A stretch of DNA of 64,000 bases from Firmicutes bacterium UBA6113 (GTDB lineage Bacteria; Bacillota; Clostridia; Tissierellales; Sedimentibacteraceae): NCBI GenBank assembly GCA_002422545.1, contig DIWF01000014.1, forward strand, positions 37,140 to 101,139. Reading direction: 5' to 3'. Below are positions 8,500-16,783 of this stretch, in pieces. Positions within the stretch are counted from its first letter, which is position 1. The number at the start of each line of letters is the position of its first letter. A model generated the notes under the pieces. That model made no database searches. It was not told where the DNA came from and worked only from the letters and a program-made list of their open reading frames with translations. Made by a program: the position numbers and the translations under genes.

Positions 8500-10101
8500 A
8501 TGACGAGAGTTATAACAGCAAAAGAGGCAGCTGCGTTATTTCAAGACAATATGACTGTATGTTCTGCAGCATTTGGTTTGGCAGGATGGGCTGAAGAAGT
8601 TGCAGTGGCAGTAAGAGAAAGATTTGATGAAACAGGACATCCTAAAAATATTACCCATACTCATGCAGCAGGTGTAGGCAACTGGGGAAAAGGACCCAAG
8701 GGAGAAAGAGGAGAATGCGTATGGGCAGTGGATGGGCTAATGGCTAAATTCATAGGCTCACATGCAGGTTCATCACCTACTGTTATAAAACAAATAAATG
8801 AAAATAAAATTATGGCATGGAACCTTCCTCTTGGAACATTGATTCAACTTTACCATGAACAAGGCAGAGGTTCTGCAGGATTGCTTTCTAAGACAGGACT
8901 TGGAACATTTATTGATCCTCGTTTTGACGGCGGTAAACTAAACCAGCTAACAAAAGAAAAAGGTGAGGAAATTATTGAATACATTCCGAATTTCAGAGGA
9001 GAAGAGTATCTTTTTTACAAGGCTATTCCTGTTGATATAGCTCTTATGAGGGGAACTACTGCAGATGAAAACGGCAATGTAACCTGTGAAAAAGAAGCAT
9101 TGAATTTAGAAATGCTTTCTGTTGCTCAGGCAGCAAAAGCTAATGGTGGAATAGTTATAGTACAGGTTGAGTCCCTGGCTAAGGCAGGTTCATTAAATCC
9201 AAAACTAGTAAAGGTTCCAAGTATTTATGTTGATTACATAGTAGTGGCTGAACATCCTGAAGATATTATGCAAACACAAGGAACTTCATTTAATAGGGCA
9301 TTTACCGGTGAAATCAGGGTTCCTCTTGAAGGCAGCATGGATCCTATTCCATTGGATGAGAAAAAGGTTATGCTCAGAAGATTGACAATGGAAATCAAGC
9401 AGGGCTATAAATGTAATTTTGGTATAGGCACTCCAACATATACAGGAAATGTCATGGCAGAAGAAGGCTGCTCAGATGCAATTACCATGATTTCCGAATC
9501 AGGAAGCATAGGCGGTTTGCCAGGAGGAGGAAATGATTTTGGTGCCCACTGGAATATTGAAGCATCCTGCGACCAGGGTGACCATTTTAGTTTCTTCGAC
9601 GGCGGTGGTCTGGATTTAGGTGTATTCGGCTTAAGTGAAGTTGATAAGGACGGTAATGTTAATACAAGTCTTTTGAATGGAAAAATCATGGGTGTTGGTG
9701 GTTTTGCCAACATTGCGGCAACTGCAAAGAATGCTTTGTTTGTAGGAACATTTACTGCAGGCGGACTGAAGTGCAAAGTTGAAGATGGCAAGATAGTAAT
9801 TGAACAGGAAGGCAGATTTAAGAAATTTGTTCAGAGTTGTCCTCAACTCACATTTAATGCTGAACAATCCTTAAAGAAAGGCAACAGAATTTTATTTATA
9901 ACTGAAAGATGCGTAATTGAAAGAACTTTAGAAGGAATGGTTTTAACAGAAATTGCTCCTGGAATAGACTTGCAGACTCAAATAATCGATCAGATGGGAT
10001 TCAAACCAATAATTCCTGATGGCGGACCAAGACTGATGAATACAGAGCTGTTCCTTCCAAGGTGGGGAAAACTGAAAGATATAATGGATAACAACAAATA
10101 A
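8500..10101 (+). CDS. Acetate/propionate CoA-transferase family (YdiF-like)
   Basis: A 533-residue family I CoA-transferase with fused alpha and beta halves, moving CoA between carboxylic acids through a glutamyl-CoA intermediate. The likely catalytic Glu is in ISESGSIGGLPGGG (near residue 334), which corresponds to the conserved E-S-G/E-P-G site. The start was set at ATG 8500, behind AAGGAGTGAAG; an in-frame GTG at 8491 overlaps the ribosome site and the previous stop. It is co-transcribed with the CoA ligase. With both enzymes present, activation could be energy-spending (ligase) or energy-saving (transferase). The substrate is not known. Confidence 0.88.
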   Translation: MTRVITAKEAAALFQDNMTVCSAAFGLAGWAEEVAVAVRERFDETGHPKNITHTHAAGVGNWGKGPKGERGECVWAVDGLMAKFIGSHAGSSPTVIKQINENKIMAWNLPLGTLIQLYHEQGRGSAGLLSKTGLGTFIDPRFDGGKLNQLTKEKGEEIIEYIPNFRGEEYLFYKAIPVDIALMRGTTADENGNVTCEKEALNLEMLSVAQAAKANGGIVIVQVESLAKAGSLNPKLVKVPSIYVDYIVVAEHPEDIMQTQGTSFNRAFTGEIRVPLEGSMDPIPLDEKKVMLRRLTMEIKQGYKCNFGIGTPTYTGNVMAEEGCSDAITMISESGSIGGLPGGGNDFGAHWNIEASCDQGDHFSFFDGGGLDLGVFGLSEVDKDGNVNTSLLNGKIMGVGGFANIAATAKNALFVGTFTAGGLKCKVEDGKIVIEQEGRFKKFVQSCPQLTFNAEQSLKKGNRILFITERCVIERTLEGMVLTEIAPGIDLQTQIIDQMGFKPIIPDGGPRLMNTELFLPRWGKLKDIMDNNK

Positions 10102-10129
10102 TAAATTGCTCTCAACTACTATTTCTTTA

Positions 10130-10164
10130 GTTAGAAAATCGAGCATAATGTTCGGTTTTCTAAC
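10130..10164 (+). terminator. Hairpin after the CoA-transferase gene
   Basis: A 13-bp stem with one G-U pair (GTTAGAAAATCGA with TCGGTTTTCTAAC) and a 9-base loop is followed by AATTTT. It is a possible weak terminator separating the catabolic block from the cofactor block. Confidence 0.45.
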
Positions 10165-10210
10165 AATTTTAGAAAAGTGTTATGTAAATAAATAATTAAC
10201 GGGTGATTGA

Positions 10211-10807
10211 ATGGATAATGTACGCAACATATACGTGGTGAGACATTGCCAGCCGTCCTTCAGCAGCAAGAAATTCTGCATTGGCAAACTGGATATTCCT
10301 TTAAGCCATGAGGGAAGAGAACAGGCAAAGAATCTGCTGAGTTATTTTTCTGATAAAAAAATAAGTTCCATTTACTCAAGCAATCTAAAAAGAGCATGGG
10401 AAACAGCTGAAATTTTGGCAAACAATGTAGCAGCTCCAATTATTAAGAGCGAATTTTCAGAGATAGACATGGGTAAGTGGGATGGTCTCACATTTGATGA
10501 AATTAAACTGCTGTACCCTGAGGAATATAAAAAAAGAGGTGAAGATTTTGAAAATTATGTTGTTGACGGAGGAGAAAGCATAAAAGAGTGCCAAAGTCGT
10601 GCCATGATCGAATTATTCAAAACCTTGAATGAATCTTCTGGCAACATAATAATAGTAACTCATGCAGGAGTCATTAGAGCAATGTTATCGTCAGTGGAAG
10701 GAATCAGCATCAGCGAAGCATTCGGATATAAAATTGATTACGGCAGCGTAAAACAGTTGGTTGTGAATCATCAAGAGCTGCAAAGGAGTGTCATATGGAA
10801 TTTTTGA
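10211..10807 (+). CDS. Histidine phosphatase family protein (CobC/PhoE-like)
   Basis: A 198-residue histidine phosphatase. The nucleophile motif VVRHCQP is at residues 8-14 (RHC in place of the usual RHG), the acid Glu is in SEIDMGKWDGLTFDE, and the second His is in IVTHAGVIR. The family removes phosphate from small metabolites, for example alpha-ribazole phosphate. It overlaps the start of the XdhC-like gene by 13 bases, so the two are translationally coupled. Its role in a Mo-cofactor cassette is unclear; a nucleotide or cofactor phosphate could be the substrate (inference). Confidence 0.8.
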   Translation: MDNVRNIYVVRHCQPSFSSKKFCIGKLDIPLSHEGREQAKNLLSYFSDKKISSIYSSNLKRAWETAEILANNVAAPIIKSEFSEIDMGKWDGLTFDEIKLLYPEEYKKRGEDFENYVVDGGESIKECQSRAMIELFKTLNESSGNIIIVTHAGVIRAMLSSVEGISISEAFGYKIDYGSVKQLVVNHQELQRSVIWNF

Positions 10808-11826
10808 AAACATTGAAAGAATTGAAAGAATCAGGAACAAGCAGCGACAATATTGTAATAACAGCAGTGTCAGGAGACTATACAAATTCAAAAGCAATAG
10901 TGTCTCAGGGAGAAATTAAATATACAAACAATGAAAAATACAATTGGGATGGTGTCGTTAATATGATTCCCAAGAATAAAAAAAGTCAATTAGTAGAAAT
11001 GAACGGTGAAAAAATATATATAGAATTCATGAAAAATAAATATAGTGTTGTAGTATGCGGAGCAGGACACATATCAATATCGATAATTAAAATGTGCAAT
11101 CTGCTGGATTTACCGGTGACGGTAATTGATGACAGAATTACATTCGTAAACAATGCAATCAATGCAGGAGCTGATTTCACAGTTTGCGAACCTTTTGAGA
11201 AAGCCCTGGACACCATAAATGGAGACAGCAGCACATTTTTTATAATAGTTACAAGAGGTCATCGGTACGACCAGGCATGTTTAAAGAAAATAATAAATAA
11301 AGACAATGTATACATTGGCATGATCGGAAGTAAAGTAAGGGTCGGAAAAGTTTTGGATGGACTGGAGGAAGAAGGAATTTCCAGAGATAAATTAAATAAG
11401 GTATACACACCTATAGGTTTAGACATTGGAGCAGAAACTCCGGGTGAAATAGCAGTTGCAATAATGGCTCAGATTATAGAGGTTAAGAATAAGGAAACAG
11501 GATCAAGCACATACACAGATGAGCTGCTGGACGGAATAATGAATGAAAATGTTAATAATATTCCTAAGGCGTTGGTTACTATAGTATCAAGGAGAGGTTC
11601 GGCACCTAGAGAAGTTGGGACTAAAATGGCTGTTTTAAAGGATGGTACCATGATAGGAACCATAGGGGGAGGCTGTGTAGAAGCCAGCATTCGACAGGTT
11701 GCATTTTCAAGCATGGACCAAGGTGTCAGCAAACTTGTTCAGGTTGATATGACAGGACGTGAAGCAGAGGATGAAGGAATGGTCTGCGGGGGTATTGTGG
11801 AAATATTTGTGGAACCATTAATATAA
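10795..11826 (+). CDS. xdhC: XdhC/CoxI-family molybdenum enzyme maturation protein, swapped domain order
   Basis: A 343-residue protein with both XdhC modules in reversed order. The Rossmann domain (YSVVVCGAGHISISII at about residue 82, GMIGSKVRVGKVLDGL, TPIGLDIGAETPGEIAVAI) comes first. The CoxI module (SRRGSAPREVGTKM, GTIGGGCVEASIRQ, VCGGIVEIFVEPL) is at the C-terminus. Known XdhC proteins bind and sulfurate the Mo cofactor before its insertion into hydroxylases and have the CoxI module first. It starts at ATG 10795 behind AAGGAGTGTCAT. It almost certainly serves the upstream hydroxylase. Confidence 0.88.
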   Translation: MEFLKTLKELKESGTSSDNIVITAVSGDYTNSKAIVSQGEIKYTNNEKYNWDGVVNMIPKNKKSQLVEMNGEKIYIEFMKNKYSVVVCGAGHISISIIKMCNLLDLPVTVIDDRITFVNNAINAGADFTVCEPFEKALDTINGDSSTFFIIVTRGHRYDQACLKKIINKDNVYIGMIGSKVRVGKVLDGLEEEGISRDKLNKVYTPIGLDIGAETPGEIAVAIMAQIIEVKNKETGSSTYTDELLDGIMNENVNNIPKALVTIVSRRGSAPREVGTKMAVLKDGTMIGTIGGGCVEASIRQVAFSSMDQGVSKLVQVDMTGREAEDEGMVCGGIVEIFVEPLI

Positions 11827-11859
11827 AAACTTTTGATGGGTTTTATGAGGAGTGATTGA

Positions 11860-12390
11860 GTGAAACACTTATTTCTTTCAGGCAGTATTAATGTTGGAAA
11901 AAGCACAATAATTCAAGACATTGTAAGAAATATGGAAGTTGACAAAGAACAAATCGGCGGCTTCTATACAAAGGCATACATAAGAAACGGCAAGGTAGTA
12001 GGATTTTACATAGAGCCCATAAATTATAAACTGAAAACACCTGATATTTACGAACGGTTAATCGGATACACACCTGACGGGAAAATGTGGTTAGGAATGG
12101 AGTCAACTTTTGAAAGTTTTGGAACATCGATTCTTAATTGCTGCCTTGTAAATAATTACAAACTCATAATCATGGATGAACTTGGTTTTTTTGAAAACGA
12201 TGCTAAATGTTTCCAAGAAAAAGTCCATCAAGTGTTATCAAGCAATAATAGAATCATTGGATGCATAAAGACTTTATCAACACCTTTTATGGACTCCATA
12301 AGGAAACGAAAGGATGTGGAAGAAATTGCAGTTACTAGAAAAAACAGAGACTCAATGGCACAAGAACTCTCAGCAAAGTTTGTGCTGTAA
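11860..12390 (+). CDS. P-loop nucleoside-triphosphatase (NTPase_1-like)
   Basis: A 176-residue P-loop protein starting at GTG 11860 behind ATGAGGAGTGATT. Walker A is GSINVGKSTI at residues 6-15, and a Walker B-like IIMDELGFFE is near 101. The layout, including GGFYTKAYIRNGKVVGFYI, resembles the THEP1/NTPase_1 family of small nucleoside-triphosphatases found near molybdopterin genes. It lies 33 bases after the XdhC gene, and the methyltransferase frame overlaps its end. A role in metal or cofactor handling is likely but unproven; hydrolysis of GTP or ATP is the family activity. Confidence 0.75.
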   Translation: MKHLFLSGSINVGKSTIIQDIVRNMEVDKEQIGGFYTKAYIRNGKVVGFYIEPINYKLKTPDIYERLIGYTPDGKMWLGMESTFESFGTSILNCCLVNNYKLIIMDELGFFENDAKCFQEKVHQVLSSNNRIIGCIKTLSTPFMDSIRKRKDVEEIAVTRKNRDSMAQELSAKFVL

Positions 12391-13132
12391 AAATCACACG
12401 TCCAAATTCAGCTGGGACAATCAAAGCATGGAGTGGTATCTTTTATCAGAAAAACTAACAAGATATCATAAAGATTCCGTAGAATTGTTAAAGCCTTATA
12501 CTGATGGATGCAAGACGGTTTTGGATATTGGCTGCGGTGGAGGAGGATTTTCCTTGGAGTTTGCAGAAAAAGGATTTGAAGTTACAGCCATAGACAAATC
12601 CCCTTTGGCTGTAGAATCGCTGACAGATAGAGCAAAAAACAGGAAGTTGGAAAATCTGGAAGCCGTGAATGTTTCATTTGAAGATTATGATTTTAAAAAG
12701 TGCTATGACGTTGTAATTTTAAGCTATATGATGGGGCTGGTTAATGAAAGCAATATTGATGGAATTCTCAAACGTGTGAATAAGCATTTGATTCTGGTAT
12801 TGCCATTAACCACCACAAAAAGTGACTTTGCTGTTGATGAGCTCTACCATGAACTTGGAATAGACATAAAAAACCTGGAACAGCTAAATTACTTGAGCCT
12901 CATTAAAATTCTTGACAGAATGAATATTAAATATGAAATTGAAACGACAGGTGCAGAGTTCGGCCAACCTTTTAATACGTGCGATGAAGCTGTCAATTTC
13001 ATATATCATTATTTTAACCTGCCCACAGAATACAAAAGAAAAGTAGCTTATTGGCTGAACATGAAACTGCTCAGGATAAATGATTTGTATTACTTACCGA
13101 ACAACAAAAAAAGCGTTATGATAATTATTTAA
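12314..13132 (+). CDS. Class I SAM-dependent methyltransferase
   Basis: Motif I VLDIGCGGGGFSLEF, then VTAIDKSPLAVE and the YDVVILSYMMG segment mark a Rossmann methyltransferase that uses S-adenosylmethionine. The frame is open from ATG 12314, 77 bases inside the NTPase gene. Later candidates are TTG 12380 and ATG 12428; the WDNQSMEWYL segment before 12428 looks like part of the family N-terminus, so an upstream start is favoured. The C-terminal half (GQPFNTCDEAVNFIYHYF) is family-specific. Similar genes occur in clostridial Mo or corrinoid clusters, but the methyl acceptor is unknown. Confidence 0.75.
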   Translation: MWKKLQLLEKTETQWHKNSQQSLCCKNHTSKFSWDNQSMEWYLLSEKLTRYHKDSVELLKPYTDGCKTVLDIGCGGGGFSLEFAEKGFEVTAIDKSPLAVESLTDRAKNRKLENLEAVNVSFEDYDFKKCYDVVILSYMMGLVNESNIDGILKRVNKHLILVLPLTTTKSDFAVDELYHELGIDIKNLEQLNYLSLIKILDRMNIKYEIETTGAEFGQPFNTCDEAVNFIYHYFNLPTEYKRKVAYWLNMKLLRINDLYYLPNNKKSVMIII

Positions 13133-13152
13133 TAATAGGAAGGAAAAAGAAG

Positions 13153-13686
13153 ATGAAAGAAAAGTTTGAATTAAGAGAAATGATTTATATTTCATTGTTA
13201 GCAGCAACTGCAACTGTTTCGAAGGTTCCCATAAGAATATTATCAAACTTTTTAACCAGCTCAGTTGGTCTGCCTGGAGGAATTATCGGCGGAATATACT
13301 ATATGTTTTGGATTGTGGCTGCATGTGCCGTAGTCAAGAAACATGGAACAGCTACATTGTTTTGCGCAGTACAAATATTTGTAACAATAGCTACGTCCAG
13401 CATGCCTGTAATTAAGCTTATAACATATCTTCCTCCTGGAATAGCAATTGATTTGTTCTTAATTGTTTATGGAAAAAATGAATACAACAAGGGAATTATG
13501 ATGATTCTGGGTGCAATTGCCAACAGTGCCGGAGCATTAACGCAGTCCGCACTGCTTATGAATCTTCCTTTGGCGGCAGTTGTTGTAAGTACATTGACGT
13601 CTGCTTTTTCCGGTGCTGCAGGAGGATATTTTGCATATATGGTTGTTTCAAGAATAGGGAGAGCATCAGTGACCCATGCAAGTTAA
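13153..13686 (+). CDS. Membrane protein resembling an ECF transporter S component
   Basis: A 177-residue protein with five to six hydrophobic segments, Gly-rich helices and short loops (LPGGIIGGIYYMFWIVAACAV). Size, topology and the N-terminal KEKFELREMIYISLLAA pattern fit the substrate-binding S component of energy-coupling-factor vitamin transporters, possibly the YkoE group. No ECF ATPase or T component is in the window, so it would share a module encoded elsewhere. In this cluster a cofactor precursor is the likeliest ligand, but this is inference from neighbours. Confidence 0.6.
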   Translation: MKEKFELREMIYISLLAATATVSKVPIRILSNFLTSSVGLPGGIIGGIYYMFWIVAACAVVKKHGTATLFCAVQIFVTIATSSMPVIKLITYLPPGIAIDLFLIVYGKNEYNKGIMMILGAIANSAGALTQSALLMNLPLAAVVVSTLTSAFSGAAGGYFAYMVVSRIGRASVTHAS

Positions 13687-13721
13687 TTTAGCTCATGACT
13701 GCTGAGCAATGAGGTGAGTCT

Positions 13722-14531
13722 ATGTCTTTAAAAATTATTGTTTGCGTGAAACAGGTTCCTGATATGGAAAAAATAAGGTTCTTTTATGAAAATGACATTT
13801 TAGTGGAAGAAAGCTTCAATAATGTATTAAACAGTGATGATGCAAGTGCTCTGGAAGAATCTTTAAGAATTAAGGATATACAAAAAGATACACACATTAC
13901 AATAGTGACCATGGGGCCAAGCCAGTCAAAGGATGCAGTACTGGAATGTATGGCATTAGGTGCAGATGATGGAGTTATAATTACAGATGAAGCATTAGCT
14001 GATTCGGACACTTTAGTGACTGCTGAGGTTTTATCAGCAGCAATTAGAAAAATAGGCGATTATAACCTGATATTCACGGGTAGGCAGACAATAGACGGCG
14101 GAACGGCACAGGTGGGCCCGCAGTTAGCAGAACTGCTAAATTTGCCGCAATTAACCAATATTGTAAGTCTGAACGTGGAAGAGGATGGAAAGTCATTAAT
14201 TGCAAAGAGGGCACTGGAAAATTATTGTGAAACAGTTTTTTTGCAAATGCCTTGCCTGCTAACAGTATCAAATGAGTTTAACAGACCCAGGGGTATGTCA
14301 TTAAAGGGTATACGGGATGCAGGCAAAAAAGTTGTGAAGGTATGGACGGCAGGGGATTTAGATCTCAAGATAAACAGCATTGGGTATGGTTGTTCCCCAA
14401 CAAGAGTTAAGCGAATATTTATGCCGTCCCATAAAAAAAGAGGCAGGCTTATTTGTACTGAAAACGAGAAAGAAGCTGTGCATGAATTGCTGAAGGAATT
14501 GGAAGGCAGTAGGGTGGATTATGAAAAATGA
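13722..14531 (+). CDS. etfB: Electron transfer flavoprotein beta subunit family (FixA-like), no EtfA partner here
   Basis: A 269-residue EtfB-family protein. Signatures include IVCVKQVPDMEK at the N-terminus, TMGPSQSKDAVLECMALGAD, TGRQTIDGGTAQVGPQLAE near residue 120 (nucleotide loop) and NRPRGMSLKGIRDAGKK near 190. ETF carries electrons from acyl-CoA dehydrogenases and related enzymes. An alpha subunit normally follows or precedes it directly; none exists in this window. It starts at ATG 13722 behind GAGGTGAGTCT and overlaps the MocA-HD gene by 11 bases. It may pair with an EtfA encoded left of the window or elsewhere. Confidence 0.85.
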   Translation: MSLKIIVCVKQVPDMEKIRFFYENDILVEESFNNVLNSDDASALEESLRIKDIQKDTHITIVTMGPSQSKDAVLECMALGADDGVIITDEALADSDTLVTAEVLSAAIRKIGDYNLIFTGRQTIDGGTAQVGPQLAELLNLPQLTNIVSLNVEEDGKSLIAKRALENYCETVFLQMPCLLTVSNEFNRPRGMSLKGIRDAGKKVVKVWTAGDLDLKINSIGYGCSPTRVKRIFMPSHKKRGRLICTENEKEAVHELLKELEGSRVDYEK

Positions 14532-15606
14532 TAAAATTGGAGCAGTGATTGTTGCAGGAGGATTATCTTCAAGGATGAAAGACTTTAAACCTCTCTTGAA
14601 CATAGGCAACAAGACTATGATTGAAACAACAATAAGCAATTATCAGTCCGTGGGTATTAAAAGTATTGTAGCAGTAACAGGTCACCGTGCTGATGACATT
14701 GAGAAAAAGCTTGCTGATTATAATGTAAAACCAGTGAGAAACTATGATTATAAACATACTCATATGTTTGATTCCGTATGCATCGGTTTGAAGGAGCTAA
14801 CAAACAGTGTCGACATGATCTTTGTGACACCTTCGGATAGCCCTTTTGTGCAGAAATACACACTTAAAAAAATGATTGGAGAAATGGAAAACAACAGTCT
14901 GAAAATTGTTCAGCCATCTTATGAAGGCAATAATGGTCATCCCATATTGCTGAATAGTGAAGCTGTAAGAGGAATTTTAAAACACGACGGCACAAACGGC
15001 CTGCAGGGAGCAATTGATAAAATAGTGACGGGATATAGGAACATGTCGTTTGCCGACCCTGGAATTGTTATGGATGCAGATACTCCGCTGGATTTTTTTA
15101 AACTGGTTGAATACAACAAAAGTAGAAATGTTCCATCAATGGAGTTATGCATCAAAATATTAGATTATTTTAAGGTTGCAGATGAAGTGAAGACTCACTC
15201 TTATGCAGTTGCAATGGTGGCTTTCAAAATTTGTCAACAATTGAGAGAAACAGGAATAAAGTTAGATTTTATGACGGTATTAGCAGCATCATTGCTTCAT
15301 GATGTAGCCAAGGGCTGCAAAGATCATTCATACATTGGAGCCAGCTGGCTTAATGACATGGGTTATGAAGAGATAGCTGAAATCGTATATAACCATGCAA
15401 ATATTGAAAGTATTCCTAAGGTTCTGACAGAAAAGGAAGTAGTATACTTAGCCGACAAAATGGTAAAAGGAAACAATTTGGTTTTCATTGAAGACAGATT
15501 TTCAGCAAAAGAAGATTTTTATAAGTGCAATGAGGAAATTTTAGGTAACATTAGGAAAAAGAAGAATATGGCCATGAATTTATATGAGACTGTATTCGGA
15601 TGTTAA
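14521..15606 (+). CDS. MocA-like nucleotidyltransferase fused to an HD domain
   Basis: A 361-residue two-domain protein. Residues 1-195 form a MobA/MocA-type transferase: VIVAGGLSSRMKDFKPLL, VTPSDSPFV and a GNNGHPILL motif typical of molybdopterin cytidylyltransferase. Residues about 205-355 form an HD domain: THSYAVAMVAF, AASLLHDVAKG, YNHANIES. MocA attaches CMP to the Mo cofactor for hydroxylases of the XdhC type. The HD part could be a phosphohydrolase acting on a nucleotide or on the dinucleotide cofactor. It starts inside the end of etfB, so translation is coupled. Domain assignment is firm; the role of HD is inference. Confidence 0.85.
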   Translation: MKNDKIGAVIVAGGLSSRMKDFKPLLNIGNKTMIETTISNYQSVGIKSIVAVTGHRADDIEKKLADYNVKPVRNYDYKHTHMFDSVCIGLKELTNSVDMIFVTPSDSPFVQKYTLKKMIGEMENNSLKIVQPSYEGNNGHPILLNSEAVRGILKHDGTNGLQGAIDKIVTGYRNMSFADPGIVMDADTPLDFFKLVEYNKSRNVPSMELCIKILDYFKVADEVKTHSYAVAMVAFKICQQLRETGIKLDFMTVLAASLLHDVAKGCKDHSYIGASWLNDMGYEEIAEIVYNHANIESIPKVLTEKEVVYLADKMVKGNNLVFIEDRFSAKEDFYKCNEEILGNIRKKKNMAMNLYETVFGC

Positions 15607-15664
15607 AGTCGCTTTAAGGGGCAATATAAGTCAAATGTATTAATTACATAATCAGGAGGACAAA

Positions 15665-16699
15665 ATGAAATCAGTAAAAATAGAAGAAGCAGTTGGTCAG
15701 GTGCTGTGCCATGATATTACTCAAATTATCAAGGATGTAAGAAAAGATGTGGTGTTTAAAAAGGGGCATGTAATCAAGAATGAAGATATTCCTGTATTTC
15801 TTTCAGTAGGCAAGGAACATATATATATATGGGAAAAGCAGGATGGAATGCTTCATGAAAATGAGGCTGCTGATATATTGTACAGCATTTGCAAAAATGA
15901 ATACATGAAACCTTCAGCAGTAAAAGAGGGTAAAATAGAAGTGATTTCTGAAATAGACGGGTTATTTAAAGTTGACACAGAAAAACTCAATGAAGTTAAC
16001 AGTCTTGGAGATATGATGATAGCAACCAGGCATGGAAATACAATTGTCAGGAAAGGGGATAAATTAGCTGGTACAAGAGTAATTCCTCTTGTTATTGAAG
16101 AAGACAAAATGAAAAAGGCTCAGGAAATAGGCTGTGGAAAGCCAATTTTAAAAATTATGCCTTTAAAACATAAAAAAATAGGAATTGTCACAACAGGAAG
16201 TGAAGTATTTAATGGCAGAATAAAAGATACGTTTGGTCCTGTAATAGTGAGCAAGTTTAGTGAGTTTGATTCGGAAATAATAGGTCAGACAATAGTGGAT
16301 GATGAAAGAGAAGGAATTACTGCTGCAATTATGACATTCATTGAAAATGGTGCAGATATTGTTGTGTGCACAGGAGGTATGAGCGTAGACCCCGATGACA
16401 GAACACCAGGGGCTATTAAGGATACGGGAGCAGAAATAGTATCTTATGGAGCACCGGTACTGCCTGGAGCAATGTTGTTGGTTTCTTATTACAGTTGTCA
16501 TGGGAGAAAGATACCCATAATGGGTCTGCCTGGATGTGTAATGTATTCTAAAAGGACTATTTTTGATTTAATATTACCCAGACTTATGGCGGATGATATT
16601 CTTATGAAGTCTGATATTGACAAACTCGGTCAAGGCGGTCTATGTCTAAACTGTGAAACGTGTACGTACCCTAACTGCGGATTTGGCAAAGGAATGTAA
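15665..16699 (+). CDS. Molybdopterin-binding MoeA-like protein with C-terminal cysteine tail
   Basis: A 344-residue protein. The central and C-terminal parts have the MoaB/Mog fold motifs IGIVTTGSEVFNGRI, VCTGGMSVDPDDRTPG and the PVLPGAMLLV/GLPGCVMYS loops that bind molybdopterin. The N-terminal region (VGQVLCHDITQIIKD, FKKGHVIKNEDIPVFL) is MoeA-like. It ends with a short Cys cluster, CLNCETCTYPNCGFGKGM, which could bind a metal or donate sulfur. The ATG follows CAGGAGGACAAA. It is the last gene of the cofactor block, before a strong terminator. Its likely role is cofactor binding or insertion for the upstream hydroxylase. Confidence 0.85.
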   Translation: MKSVKIEEAVGQVLCHDITQIIKDVRKDVVFKKGHVIKNEDIPVFLSVGKEHIYIWEKQDGMLHENEAADILYSICKNEYMKPSAVKEGKIEVISEIDGLFKVDTEKLNEVNSLGDMMIATRHGNTIVRKGDKLAGTRVIPLVIEEDKMKKAQEIGCGKPILKIMPLKHKKIGIVTTGSEVFNGRIKDTFGPVIVSKFSEFDSEIIGQTIVDDEREGITAAIMTFIENGADIVVCTGGMSVDPDDRTPGAIKDTGAEIVSYGAPVLPGAMLLVSYYSCHGRKIPIMGLPGCVMYSKRTIFDLILPRLMADDILMKSDIDKLGQGGLCLNCETCTYPNCGFGKGM

Positions 16700-16711
16700 T
16701 ATGAGTTTTAA

Positions 16712-16738
16712 AAAACCGACCGTCAGGTCGGTTTTGTA
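16712..16738. terminator. Bidirectional intrinsic terminator
   Basis: A perfect 10-bp stem (AAAACCGACC with GGTCGGTTTT) and a GTCA loop end in U-rich sequence. It lies between the end of the MoeA-like gene and the convergent penicillin-binding protein gene and can serve both. Confidence 0.85.
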
Positions 16739-16783
16739 TTATTTATGATTTTTTCACTAGTGTTTAACCGTCTGCTACTGCTA

